This document shows, piece by piece, positions 1-7,642 of a DNA stretch of 13,943 nucleotides. Source of the DNA: Hyphomicrobiales bacterium (GTDB lineage Bacteria > Pseudomonadota > Alphaproteobacteria > Rhizobiales > Aestuariivirgaceae); NCBI GenBank assembly GCA_013002595.1, contig JABDJG010000354.1:1-13943 (forward strand), given 5' to 3'. Numbering within the stretch: position 1 is the first letter of the stretch; every line of letters starts with the position of its first letter. The notes under the pieces were generated by a model. That model made no database searches. It was not told the DNA's origin and saw only the letters and a program-made list of their open reading frames with translations. The translations under genes were made by a program, and so were the position numbers.

Positions 1-258
1 ATCGACCTCGAAAGTGTCAGCGCGACGCTGCAGGACTAATTTGACGTGGTCCCCGCCATATTTGAACCTGCGGTACCTTGGCGTCCGGGTTCACTTGTTT
101 GGAGATTTGCAGCAACTGAGACTTCAATTCGCTGCGGCTGTGGTCTATAAACCGAGTTCATGACCGATGACTTAGCGGACAAAGCGAACGCGCTGTTTCA
201 CCGTGAACAAGCGCTCGAGTTCCTCGGTTATAACTTGGGCGCCCTGGGCTCACGACGG

Positions 259-290
259 CTTCACCCCTGAAGGCCACCATAGGCGTGAAG
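259..290. repeat. Imperfect hairpin, 10-bp arms
   Basis: The arm at 259-268 (CTTCACCCCT) pairs with 281-290 (AGGCGTGAAG) with one mismatch across a 12-nt loop. No T-run follows on either strand, so it is not a classical intrinsic terminator. It could mark the end of a transcript from the left or be chance. Confidence 0.3.
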
Positions 291-598
291 GGGATTTGTG
301 ACCCACTCCGGAAGTTCGGCTTAGCCAAGTTCACTTGATGGCATCCTGGTCGATCTGTGCATTAACAACCAGTCGGGATGGCAGCGCAGCACGAATGCAG
401 GGCTGTTCCAAAAAATGCTGCCTGGCGCGCTGGTTCCTCGCCGCAATGGATCGGGGGTCAAGGGGATCCGCCAGTTGGTGAAAGGCATGCCTGAACTTAA
501 GGATTGTGAATAAGAATTGAAACTAAGACTGGTCAAGCATGGTGTTCACTCGCTTCGCTGGAGCTACTCATAGCACGCGTGAGCCAACGCCTATGGGA

Positions 599-691
599 AA
601 TGCGACGATCAGTTGAGTTTCCAGCCATTCCCGGCAGAAAAACCAAAAACACTCTTGCAATGCGATGATTACGTTGCGACCATACGGCAAC
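599..691. promoter_or_regulatory. Candidate operator region of the qhp operon
   Basis: Two similar sites, AATGCGACGATCA (599-611) and AATGCGATGATTA (659-671), lie in the same orientation exactly 60 bp apart and differ at two positions. Just downstream, TTGCAA (655-660), GTTGC (673-677) and GCAAC (687-691) form further half-site-like repeats; the last two are an inverted repeat with a 9-bp spacer. Direct repeats are typical targets of AraC-type activators, and QHNDH operons in Paracoccus are switched on by the AraC-type regulator QhpR with amines. Assigning these repeats to such a regulator is inference. The upstream copy lies about 150 bp before the qhpA start. Confidence 0.3.
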
Positions 692-756
692 CGACCTCGC
701 GGGGGTGGGTATCCACGCGAAGGCCGGACTGTCTAGACAACAGGGAGGTCACGCCG

Positions 757-2346
757 ATGGGCATGCGAACATTCACTGGTGTTTTGGCTGTTGCAGGCGT
801 GCTCAGTTTGCCGTCGGTCAATCAGGCGGTAGCGCAGGATGGTGCAACCCTCATCAATGCGCGCTGCGGCGCCTGTCACGAGGAACGCGCCGATGGCACG
901 CGCAACCGCATTTCGGATGCCCGCAAGACGCCTGAAGCCTGGGGCATGACCCTCACCCGGATGACAAACATCCATGGCGTGAAACTGACCGGCGACGAGC
1001 ACCGCACATTGGTGGCCTATCTGTCGGATACCCAGGGGCTGGCGCCGTCGGAGTCGAAAGGTTACCGGTACGTGCTTGAAAAGACGCCCGGCGTGACCGA
1101 TGTCGGTCCAACCGACAGCCTTACCCAGTTCTGCGGCCGTTGCCACACCTTTGCCCGCGTTGCATTGCAGCGCCGGACTAAGGAAGACTGGCTGAAGCTG
1201 GTGCATTTCCATCTTGGTCAGTTCCCGACCACTGAATATCAGGCGCTGGGCCGCGACCGCGACTGGTGGGGTGGCGCCTCGACAACGGTTGTTGACGAAC
1301 TCGCCAAGCTCCTGCCGCTGCAGAGCGAAGCCTGGGCCGACTGGAGGGGTAAGCCGGCGCCTGATCTTTCCGGCGGCTGGCGCTTTACCGGTCATCGGCC
1401 GGGGGCTGGCGATTATGCCGGCCTGGCCACGCTGACGGCCAACGGCAAGGGCGGTTATGACATCAGCACAAAGGCCACTTATGCCGATGGCAATGTCGAA
1501 GAGGCAACCGGCGGTGTGGTGGTGTATTCGGGCCATGAGTTCCGGGCCAGCCTGAAAGGCAAGAACGGCGCTTCGATGCGCGTAGTGATGTCGACAGGCG
1601 GGAATGCTGACACACTCACCGGGCGCTGGTTCGTGCGCGACAATGACGTAATTGGCGGCACCATCAATTCTGTCCGCCAGGGCAGCGAGGCGCGCATACT
1701 CGCAGTGCAGCCGGCCTACATCAAACATGGACAAACCGCCAAGGTCACCATCCATGGCACGGGCCTTGCCGGCGATGTCTCGCTTGGCAGCAATTTGAAA
1801 TTCAGTGAAGTCAGCCGCTCCGCCGACAGCATTACGCTGGAGGTCACCGCTGATGCCGGCGCCGCGACAGGTGCGCGTGACGTTGCCGTTGGCGGCACTT
1901 CACTGGCCGGGGCGCTTGTCGTCTATGACAAGGTCGACAGCGTCAAGGTCGTGCCCGACACAACCATTGCCCGTGTCGGTGGCAATGGCGGTCCGATTGC
2001 ACCGGTGCCGGCGCAGTTCGAGGCAGTTGGCTATATGGCAGGTGCTGACGGGAAGGCTGGCACGGAAGACGATGTACGCATCGGCGTGATGCCGGCAAGC
2101 TGGAGCACGGCCAATTTCGATGAGACGGCCGAGGCGCTCAAAGACAAGGACTTTGCCGGCAAGATCACCGGCGTCGGCCTGTTTGAGCCAGCCGCTGCCG
2201 GGCCCAATCCGGCACGGCCGATGTCGACCAACAATGCCGGCAACCTGTCGGTGATCGGTGTGGTCGACGATGGTGGCAACAAGGTCGAAGGCAAGGCGCA
2301 TCTGTTCGTTACGGTGCAGCGCTTTGTCGACCCACCGATCCGGTAA
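757..2346 (+). CDS. qhpA: QHNDH alpha subunit, periplasmic diheme cytochrome c
   Basis: This is the large subunit of quinohemoprotein amine dehydrogenase. It relays electrons from the CTQ in the gamma subunit through two c hemes to an external acceptor. The frame is open from TTG 613, but ATG 757 is preferred: GGGAGG at 743-748 gives 8-nt spacing and the protein then begins with a signal peptide (residues 1 to about 26, ending AVA). The 529-residue product has heme motifs CGACH at 37-41 and CGRCH at 126-130 in its N-terminal cytochrome domain. The remaining roughly 350 residues are the beta-rich domains typical of the family. ATG 763 is a less well spaced alternative. It is first in the operon, 38 bp before qhpD. 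Identification rests on size, motifs and the unmistakable neighbours. Confidence 0.95.
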   Translation: MGMRTFTGVLAVAGVLSLPSVNQAVAQDGATLINARCGACHEERADGTRNRISDARKTPEAWGMTLTRMTNIHGVKLTGDEHRTLVAYLSDTQGLAPSESKGYRYVLEKTPGVTDVGPTDSLTQFCGRCHTFARVALQRRTKEDWLKLVHFHLGQFPTTEYQALGRDRDWWGGASTTVVDELAKLLPLQSEAWADWRGKPAPDLSGGWRFTGHRPGAGDYAGLATLTANGKGGYDISTKATYADGNVEEATGGVVVYSGHEFRASLKGKNGASMRVVMSTGGNADTLTGRWFVRDNDVIGGTINSVRQGSEARILAVQPAYIKHGQTAKVTIHGTGLAGDVSLGSNLKFSEVSRSADSITLEVTADAGAATGARDVAVGGTSLAGALVVYDKVDSVKVVPDTTIARVGGNGGPIAPVPAQFEAVGYMAGADGKAGTEDDVRIGVMPASWSTANFDETAEALKDKDFAGKITGVGLFEPAAAGPNPARPMSTNNAGNLSVIGVVDDGGNKVEGKAHLFVTVQRFVDPPIR

Positions 2347-2384
2347 GGAAAAAGGCAGCAATCAATGACACGGGAGACCAGCAG

Positions 2385-3818
2385 ATGAGCGGACTGAGGC
2401 TGATGCCGCAGAATGTCCATGACGTCGACGTCGAGGGCCGCCGGATGCTGTTCCACGTGCCAACCACCAGCCTGTTTGAGATGGACGAGGTGTCCGGTGC
2501 CGTGCTGGATCACTTCAAGGCGACCGAGACCGTAACACCGTCGAGCCTTGAAGGCGCCATGAACAGCCGGTTCGAGCCGGACGATGTCGCCGGCACCGTG
2601 GAGGACTTCCTGCGCATGGATGTGGTGCGCGATGCCAGAAAGATCAGCGAGCCGCCAGCGCCGATCAAGGTCAAGGACTTCCCGTTGTCGACCATCATCG
2701 TCAACGTCAATACCGGGTGTAATCTGTCGTGCACCTATTGCTACAAGGAAGATCTGGCCGTGCCCAGCGCCGGCCAGAAGATGTCTTTCGAAACCGCGGT
2801 CAAATCCTTCGAGCTTCTTTTAAAACAGGCCAAGGACCGCGATCGGGTCAATCTGGTGTTCTTTGGCGGTGAACCGCTGTCCAACATGCCGCTGATCCGC
2901 CAGATGGTCGATTATGCCGAAGAGCGTGGCCGCGAGGTTGGCAAGGTGATCGACTTTTCACTGACGACAAATGCCACTTTGCTCAATGAGAAGCTGGTCG
3001 ACTACCTCGACGAACATCGCTTCGGACTGACCGTCAGCATGGATGGACCCAAAGCGCTGCACGACAAAAACCGCGTCACCGTGGGCGGCCGCGGCACCTA
3101 TGATGTCGTATCTGCCAAGACCCGCATGCTGTTGTCTCGCTACCGCTCGCGTCCGGTCGGCGGCCGGGTGACATTGACCCGCGGGGTGACCGACGTTATC
3201 GGCATCCACGAGCATCTGCGTGACGAAATAGGGTTTTTCGAGGTTGGCTTTTCACCGGCGACCTCAGGCGACATCTCCGCCTTCAACCTGACTGAAGACG
3301 AACTCCATCAGGTCTTCCGTGACATGAAAATCCTAGGCGAACGGTACGTCGAGGCTGCCATTGAGGACCGCAATATTGGCTTTTCCAATATGCATCAGCT
3401 GATGACGGATCTAGCCGAAGGCACCAAGAAGGTGGTGCCGTGCGGAGCCGGCATCGGCATGCTGGCGGTCGATGGCGATGGTGATCTGCATTTGTGCCAC
3501 CGGTTCACCGGCTCAAAGATGCCGACTTTCGGCAATGTCGATGACGGTATCGACCGGGAGGCACTCGGCGCATTTGTCGAGGAGGCCCAGGACAAGGCTT
3601 CGCGCGCCTGCAACACCTGCCGCATTCGCAATATCTGCGCCGGCGGCTGCTACCACGAATCCTATGCCCGGTTCGAGGACCCGCATTCGCCGGTCTATCA
3701 CTATTGCGACCTCATGCGGGATTGGGTCGATTTCGGCATATCGGCTTACAGCCGGATCATCAGGCACAATCCATCCTATCTCAAACGCCACGTGGAACCA
3801 CGGAGGGTTACCCAATGA
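2385..3818 (+). CDS. qhpD: Radical SAM/SPASM thioether-forming maturase of QHNDH gamma subunit
   Basis: QhpD is known to form the intrapeptidyl Cys-to-Asp/Glu thioether bonds in the gamma subunit while it is still in the cytoplasm, using S-adenosylmethionine radical chemistry. The 477-residue protein has an N-terminal region (1 to about 95) probably used for substrate recognition. The radical SAM cluster motif CNLSCTYC follows, with Cys112, Cys116 and Cys119, then the GGEP motif at 161-164. The C-terminal SPASM domain that binds auxiliary Fe-S clusters has Cys353, Cys371, Cys409, Cys412, Cys418, Cys422 and Cys441. GGGAG at 2372-2376 sits 8 nt before the ATG. Its stop overlaps the qhpC start as ATGA, so enzyme and substrate are probably translationally coupled. 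Confidence 0.96.
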   Translation: MSGLRLMPQNVHDVDVEGRRMLFHVPTTSLFEMDEVSGAVLDHFKATETVTPSSLEGAMNSRFEPDDVAGTVEDFLRMDVVRDARKISEPPAPIKVKDFPLSTIIVNVNTGCNLSCTYCYKEDLAVPSAGQKMSFETAVKSFELLLKQAKDRDRVNLVFFGGEPLSNMPLIRQMVDYAEERGREVGKVIDFSLTTNATLLNEKLVDYLDEHRFGLTVSMDGPKALHDKNRVTVGGRGTYDVVSAKTRMLLSRYRSRPVGGRVTLTRGVTDVIGIHEHLRDEIGFFEVGFSPATSGDISAFNLTEDELHQVFRDMKILGERYVEAAIEDRNIGFSNMHQLMTDLAEGTKKVVPCGAGIGMLAVDGDGDLHLCHRFTGSKMPTFGNVDDGIDREALGAFVEEAQDKASRACNTCRIRNICAGGCYHESYARFEDPHSPVYHYCDLMRDWVDFGISAYSRIIRHNPSYLKRHVEPRRVTQ

Positions 3819-4138
3819 AGCACCTCAAACCTGCCAACAAGAAAGCGGCTGAGTACGCCAGTGCCGCCGACGAGGGGCGCGAAGAAGAGGTCCGGCTGAT
3901 GCAGACCATGGTCGGCTGCACCGCAACACTGGATCCGGGCTGGGAGGTCGATGCCTTCGGCGGGGTCGCCGCGCTCTGCCAGCCGATGGAGGCTGATCTC
4001 TACGGCTGTGCCGATCCGTGCTGGTGGCCGGCGCAGGTTGCCGACACACTTAATACCTATCCGAACTGGAATGCCGATGCCCCGTCTGCCCAACGTGACT
4101 GGCGCAAACTACAGTCGGTGTTTCCTGAAGAGACCTGA
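3815..4138 (+). CDS. qhpC: QHNDH gamma subunit precursor, carries the CTQ cofactor
   Basis: This is the 107-residue precursor of the catalytic small subunit. Residues 1-28 are a charged, non-hydrophobic leader; the mature part would start near Met29, by alignment with the 28-residue leader known in Paracoccus. Subtracting 28 gives exact agreement with the crystallographic cross-links: Cys35-Glu44 (mature 7-16), Cys55-Asp61 (27-33) and Cys69-Asp77 (41-49), plus the CTQ pair Cys65-Trp71 (37-43). The conserved core GWEVDAFGG and DPCWWPAQV are intact. The ATG at 3815 overlaps the qhpD stop, with GGAGGG at 3802-3807 upstream. The leader lacks Sec features, fitting export by QhpF and trimming by QhpE after QhpD and QhpG act in the cytoplasm. 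Confidence 0.97.
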   Translation: MKHLKPANKKAAEYASAADEGREEEVRLMQTMVGCTATLDPGWEVDAFGGVAALCQPMEADLYGCADPCWWPAQVADTLNTYPNWNADAPSAQRDWRKLQSVFPEET

Positions 4139-4185
4139 GCACTATCCGGCGACAAGACCAGGCATCGAACAGCGGAGATCGAGTT

Positions 4186-5274
4186 ATGAAACGCATGAGC
4201 ACCAAATCCATCGCAGTGTTGTCCAGCGCGCTGGCATTTCTTGCCTCGTCGGTAGCGGATGCCAAGGATTTCCTCGTGACCGGCATCAAGCCTGACAAGC
4301 TTGTTGTGGTCGATGCGGCTGCCCGCAAGGTCGACAAGGTCTACACGATACCCAATGGTGGTCCAGGCCCGTTGACCATCACTGTGTCGCCTGACGGCAA
4401 AACGGCCTATTCGGTGGTCAACCGCTGGGAGAGCGTTTCGGGGATTGACCTGGAAACTGGCAAGGAAACTTTCCGTGTCGATCTGTCGAGCGAAGGTGAG
4501 CGGGTCAAGATCATGTTCGGTATGGACATTTCACCGGATGGCAAGGAACTGGCTCTCTATGAGTCAGCCGTCAAGCTCGGTCTTGGTGAGTACGAGGTCC
4601 AGCCGACGCGGATTTCGTTTTACGATACCTCCAACGGCAGCAAGATCCGCTCCATCCCGGCGCCCCGTCAGGTCACGGTGATGATGTATTCAACTGACGG
4701 CAGCAAGCTTTATGGTATGGGCAGGGCACTCTATGTCATCGATCCGGCGAACGGCAACATTATCAAGGAAAACAAGACGCAAGCCTGGGACCGGGCGAAC
4801 TACTACCCGCCGGACATCCTCGATGTGTGGAGCCAGTGGGAGCAGGCCGGCATCTTTTCAACGCCTTATTATGCCGCCCGCAGTGACATGTCGCTTGAAG
4901 ACCCGGCTGCCTATTGGACCGGCATGCTGACGCTCGATCTGAAAACCGGCGATTTCAACCTCGTCGATGTCGAGAACACCGACATCTTCTACTTCTCGAC
5001 GGTGGTCAGCCCGACGGAGCCGCATATCGCCTTTGGCGTTTACAACAACCTTGCCAAGCTCGACATGAAGGCCGGCAAGTCGCTGGGCCGCGGTGAACTG
5101 GATCACAGCTATTACGACATCAACATTTCCAGCGACGGCAAGGAAGTCTATGTCGGCGGCACCATGTCGGATATTTCCGTCTATGACACAACGACTCTGA
5201 AGAAAATCGGCCAGATCGATATGCCGGACGGCGCCAATATGGGGATCTCCTCCATGCGGGTGTTCAAGCGCTGA
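4186..5274 (+). CDS. qhpB: QHNDH beta subunit, periplasmic beta-propeller
   Basis: This 362-residue subunit is expected to form the seven-bladed propeller that packs against the gamma subunit and helps shape the amine-binding pocket. The N-terminus is a Sec signal peptide of about 26 residues ending ADA before KDF. The mature part shows repeating propeller strands such as SPDGKTAYSV, SPDGKELALY, STDGSKLYGM and SSDGKEVYVG. GGAG at 4174-4177 sits 8 nt before ATG 4186; a second in-frame ATG at 4195 would shorten the signal peptide. It follows qhpC after 47 bp with no visible terminator. Length and repeat pattern match the family. Confidence 0.94.
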   Translation: MKRMSTKSIAVLSSALAFLASSVADAKDFLVTGIKPDKLVVVDAAARKVDKVYTIPNGGPGPLTITVSPDGKTAYSVVNRWESVSGIDLETGKETFRVDLSSEGERVKIMFGMDISPDGKELALYESAVKLGLGEYEVQPTRISFYDTSNGSKIRSIPAPRQVTVMMYSTDGSKLYGMGRALYVIDPANGNIIKENKTQAWDRANYYPPDILDVWSQWEQAGIFSTPYYAARSDMSLEDPAAYWTGMLTLDLKTGDFNLVDVENTDIFYFSTVVSPTEPHIAFGVYNNLAKLDMKAGKSLGRGELDHSYYDINISSDGKEVYVGGTMSDISVYDTTTLKKIGQIDMPDGANMGISSMRVFKR

Positions 5275-5312
5275 ACACAGCTGACCCGCGGTCGCTGGCG
5301 ACCCGCCGCTGG

Positions 5313-6968
5313 TTGTACGGCTTTGTCCGCCCCGAACTTCCACGGCTCGCTTTCGTGCTGGGATTGTCTTTGACGGCAAGCCTTCTGGCGCTGGCCCAAC
5401 CCTGGATCACCAAGGTACTGATCGACGATGGTCTGATCGGCGGCGATTTCAGCGTTGTCCTTAAGATGTGCGGCCTGATGTTTGCAGCCGCCGTGATCGC
5501 CGCCGGCCTTGCCGCGCTCAACCGCTGGCACTATGTCACCGTGTCCGGCCACATCCTGTTTGCACTGAGAGCGAGCGTCTACCGGCACCTGCAGACCCTG
5601 TCGCCGGCTTATTTCGCGCAAACCCGTGGCGGGGACCTAATGGCCAGGCTGGATGGCGATGTTGCCGAGGTCCAGCGGTTTTGCGTCGACAGTGCGCTGG
5701 CACTGATCAATGCGGTTATCGTGCTGGCCGGCGCCATTGCGCTGATGCTGCTGCTGAGCTGGCAATTATCGCTGATCGCGTTTTGTCTGTTGCCGCTGCA
5801 GGTGTTGCTGCTCAAACTGCTGCGTCCGCGCATCGAGATGGCCACGCGCAGCATGCGCGAACGGACATCGGCAATCGCATCGTTTTTGTATGACACGTTG
5901 TCGGCGATGAAGTTCATCCAGGCATCGGGCGGCCAGGAGCGTGAGGCTGGAAAACTCGACCAGCTGCAAGGCAATCATCTCGTCCAGTTGCGCCAGCTGC
6001 AAATGCTCAACCAGGCTGCAACGGCCCTGCCGTCGCTATTGACGCTGATCGGCACAATTGGCGTGTTCGTGATCGGCGGCTCCATGGTGATCGCCAAGAC
6101 CATGACGCTGGGCACGCTTGTGGCCTTTACTGCTTATCTGGCCCGGGCCACGGGGCCGGTTCACACATTGCTCGGTCTGTGGGTAGCGCTTAAACGGGCC
6201 GAAGTCAGTCTTTCCCGCGTGCACGAGGTGACCGCTGTGGAAGCCGCTGTAGTCTCCCCGGAGACCCCGGTTGAACTTTCAGCTGAGGTTGGAGACATTA
6301 TCTTCGACAATGTGTCTTTCGGTTACCCGGATGCTGGTGAACGGATTCTCAAAGAGGTGCAGGTTACCATTCCTGCCGGCTGCAAGGCGGTCATTGTCGG
6401 CGCCTCAGGTGCCGGCAAGACGACCCTGATCGATTTGTTGCAGCGTCACTTCGATCCCCAAGATGGCCGGATATTGCTAGGTGATACCGATCTTCGTGAT
6501 CTGGAGCTGACGGGCCTGCGCCGCCGAATTGCCGTCGTTGCCCAGGATACAGTGCTGATGCCCGGAAGTGTTGCCGACAATATCCGCTATGCCTTCCCGG
6601 AGGCGGGTCATGAGGAGATCAAACAAGCGGCTGAGCGTGCCGGTGCCAGTCAGTTCATCGAGAACATGCCGGATGGCTATCATAGCGAGGTCGGTAACAG
6701 GGGATTGAAACTGTCCGGCGGGCAGCGGCAGCGGATCGCCATCGCCCGGGCGTTACTGCAGGACCCGCTTGTCCTGGTGCTCGATGAGGCGACGTCCGGC
6801 GTCGATACGACAACCGAGCTGTCGATACGCGAGATCATCGACGATCTGTTCTGTGATCGCACACGGATCGTCATTGCGCACCGGTCGACGCTGACCGATG
6901 ATGCTGATCTTGTTCTTGAGTTGGCGCGCGGCCGGCTCGAGGTCCAGCCCGGAAAGCAATTGCAATGA
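5313..6968 (+). CDS. qhpF: ABC exporter (fused membrane and ATPase domains) for QHNDH gamma subunit
   Basis: This is a half-size ABC exporter, thought in this family to carry the cross-linked gamma subunit across the inner membrane. The membrane domain has hydrophobic helices at roughly 11-30, 47-69, 128-168 (two) and 236-285 (two). The ATPase domain has Walker A GASGAGKTT at 363-371, signature LSGGQ at 467-471, Walker B ending Asp491-Glu492 and the H-loop His523. The start is unclear: no ATG fits. TTG 5313 gives 551 residues but has no ribosome site. The frame is open upstream and CTG 5271 overlaps the qhpB stop as CTGA, which would add 14 residues (beginning LNTADPRSLATRRW). Its stop overlaps the qhpE start as ATGA. 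Confidence 0.9.
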   Translation: MYGFVRPELPRLAFVLGLSLTASLLALAQPWITKVLIDDGLIGGDFSVVLKMCGLMFAAAVIAAGLAALNRWHYVTVSGHILFALRASVYRHLQTLSPAYFAQTRGGDLMARLDGDVAEVQRFCVDSALALINAVIVLAGAIALMLLLSWQLSLIAFCLLPLQVLLLKLLRPRIEMATRSMRERTSAIASFLYDTLSAMKFIQASGGQEREAGKLDQLQGNHLVQLRQLQMLNQAATALPSLLTLIGTIGVFVIGGSMVIAKTMTLGTLVAFTAYLARATGPVHTLLGLWVALKRAEVSLSRVHEVTAVEAAVVSPETPVELSAEVGDIIFDNVSFGYPDAGERILKEVQVTIPAGCKAVIVGASGAGKTTLIDLLQRHFDPQDGRILLGDTDLRDLELTGLRRRIAVVAQDTVLMPGSVADNIRYAFPEAGHEEIKQAAERAGASQFIENMPDGYHSEVGNRGLKLSGGQRQRIAIARALLQDPLVLVLDEATSGVDTTTELSIREIIDDLFCDRTRIVIAHRSTLTDDADLVLELARGRLEVQPGKQLQ

Positions 6969-7642
6969 CCGGAAAAACCATCAGCGTTGGTATCATCGAC
7001 AGCGGCATCAGCGGCCCGCTTGCCGGCAAAGTGCTGGACCACCGCTCGTTCAGCGATGAGACTGGCATTGAAGACAATCTTGGCCATGGCACCCGGGTAG
7101 CCGAGATCATCTGCCAGGAGGCTGCCGAAGCTCAGCTGGTCATTGCCAAGGTGTTCGGTTCGCGGCCGACGACCCAGCCGGTGATCATCGCCGAGGCGCT
7201 GGATTGGCTGGCGGGACAGCAGGTCTCGATCGTCAACATGAGCTTTGGACTGACTGCTGACCGTAAACCGCTCGCAGAGGCCTGTGCGCGTGCAGGCGAT
7301 CAAGGCATGTTGCTGGTCGCGTCAGCACCCGCCCAAGGCACGCCGTGTTATCCGGCCGCCTATGACAGCGTGATCTCCGTTACTGGTGATGCCCGCTGCG
7401 ATACCGGCGTCATCAGCACTCTTGATGGCATTGCACAGTTCGGCACCTGGTGTGCATCGCCCGAGCATGACGTCGCTGCGACCGTTTCAGGGGCCAGCAT
7501 CGCTGCAGCCCATTTCACCGGACTTGCAGCCGGCTGGCTTACCGCCAACGCCCAGGCAACACATGATGATCTGGTGGCGCACTTGCGCAAAACCGCCACC
7601 ATTCGCGGGCCGGAGCACCGCTCGATATCCAGATGCCGATGA
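6965..7642 (+). CDS. qhpE: Subtilisin-like serine protease that removes the gamma-subunit leader
   Basis: QhpE homologues are known to be unusual subtilases needed to cleave the leader of the QHNDH gamma subunit. The 225-residue protein has no signal peptide and no propeptide. The likely triad is Asp12 (in IIDSGISG), His41 (in LGHGTRVA) and Ser178 (in VSGASIAAAHFTG). Where subtilisin has its oxyanion Asn (AAGNEG type), this protein reads VASAPAQG at 118-125, so Asn appears replaced by Ala123; the serine motif reads GAS rather than GTS. At 225 residues it is shorter than secreted subtilisins. The start overlaps the qhpF stop (ATGA), and its own end overlaps the ccmF-like gene by 10 nt, implying tight coupling. 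Confidence 0.93.
   Translation: MTGKTISVGIIDSGISGPLAGKVLDHRSFSDETGIEDNLGHGTRVAEIICQEAAEAQLVIAKVFGSRPTTQPVIIAEALDWLAGQQVSIVNMSFGLTADRKPLAEACARAGDQGMLLVASAPAQGTPCYPAAYDSVISVTGDARCDTGVISTLDGIAQFGTWCASPEHDVAATVSGASIAAAHFTGLAAGWLTANAQATHDDLVAHLRKTATIRGPEHRSISRCR

Larger units (their letters stand above)
1..756. other. Upstream region without a supported gene; qhp operon leader at its right end
   Basis: No open frame here looks like a conserved protein. The first 39 bases read as a short frame ending in TAA (…SVSATLQD), which could be the last codons of a gene entering from the left, but it is too short to judge. A 36-codon frame at 160-270 (+) and a 62-codon open stretch at 324-512 (+) lack ribosome sites and resemble nothing I recognise. 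They could be decayed coding DNA. The stretch reads as less GC-rich than the qhp genes. The final 150 bases should contain the qhpA promoter and operator, but no clear sigma-70 or sigma-54 promoter is visible. Confidence 0.5.

Noticed and set aside
321..536. 71-codon open frame on the - strand (MTSLSFNSYS…)
   Set aside because: No ribosome site, no recognisable family and a composition typical of a chance frame; it also overlaps an equally unconvincing + strand frame.
613..756. 48-residue N-terminal extension of qhpA from TTG 613
   Set aside because: It would place the signal peptide internally, while ATG 757 has a well-spaced GGGAGG and a classical export signal.
733..1755. 340-codon - strand open frame opposite qhpA
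   Set aside because: Antisense shadow of a clearly identified gene in high-GC DNA; its translation has no domain or motif.
1900..2513. Long - strand frames opposite the qhpA/qhpD junction
   Set aside because: Shadow frames: they span two well-supported genes and lack any family resemblance.
4858..5621. Overlapping - strand frames across the qhpB/qhpF junction
   Set aside because: Considered as a reason for the missing qhpF ATG, but the sequences are low-complexity shadows without motifs.
6680..7303. 207-codon - strand frame over qhpF/qhpE
   Set aside because: Antisense to Walker B and H-loop coding sequence and to the protease; a byproduct of GC-rich codon use.
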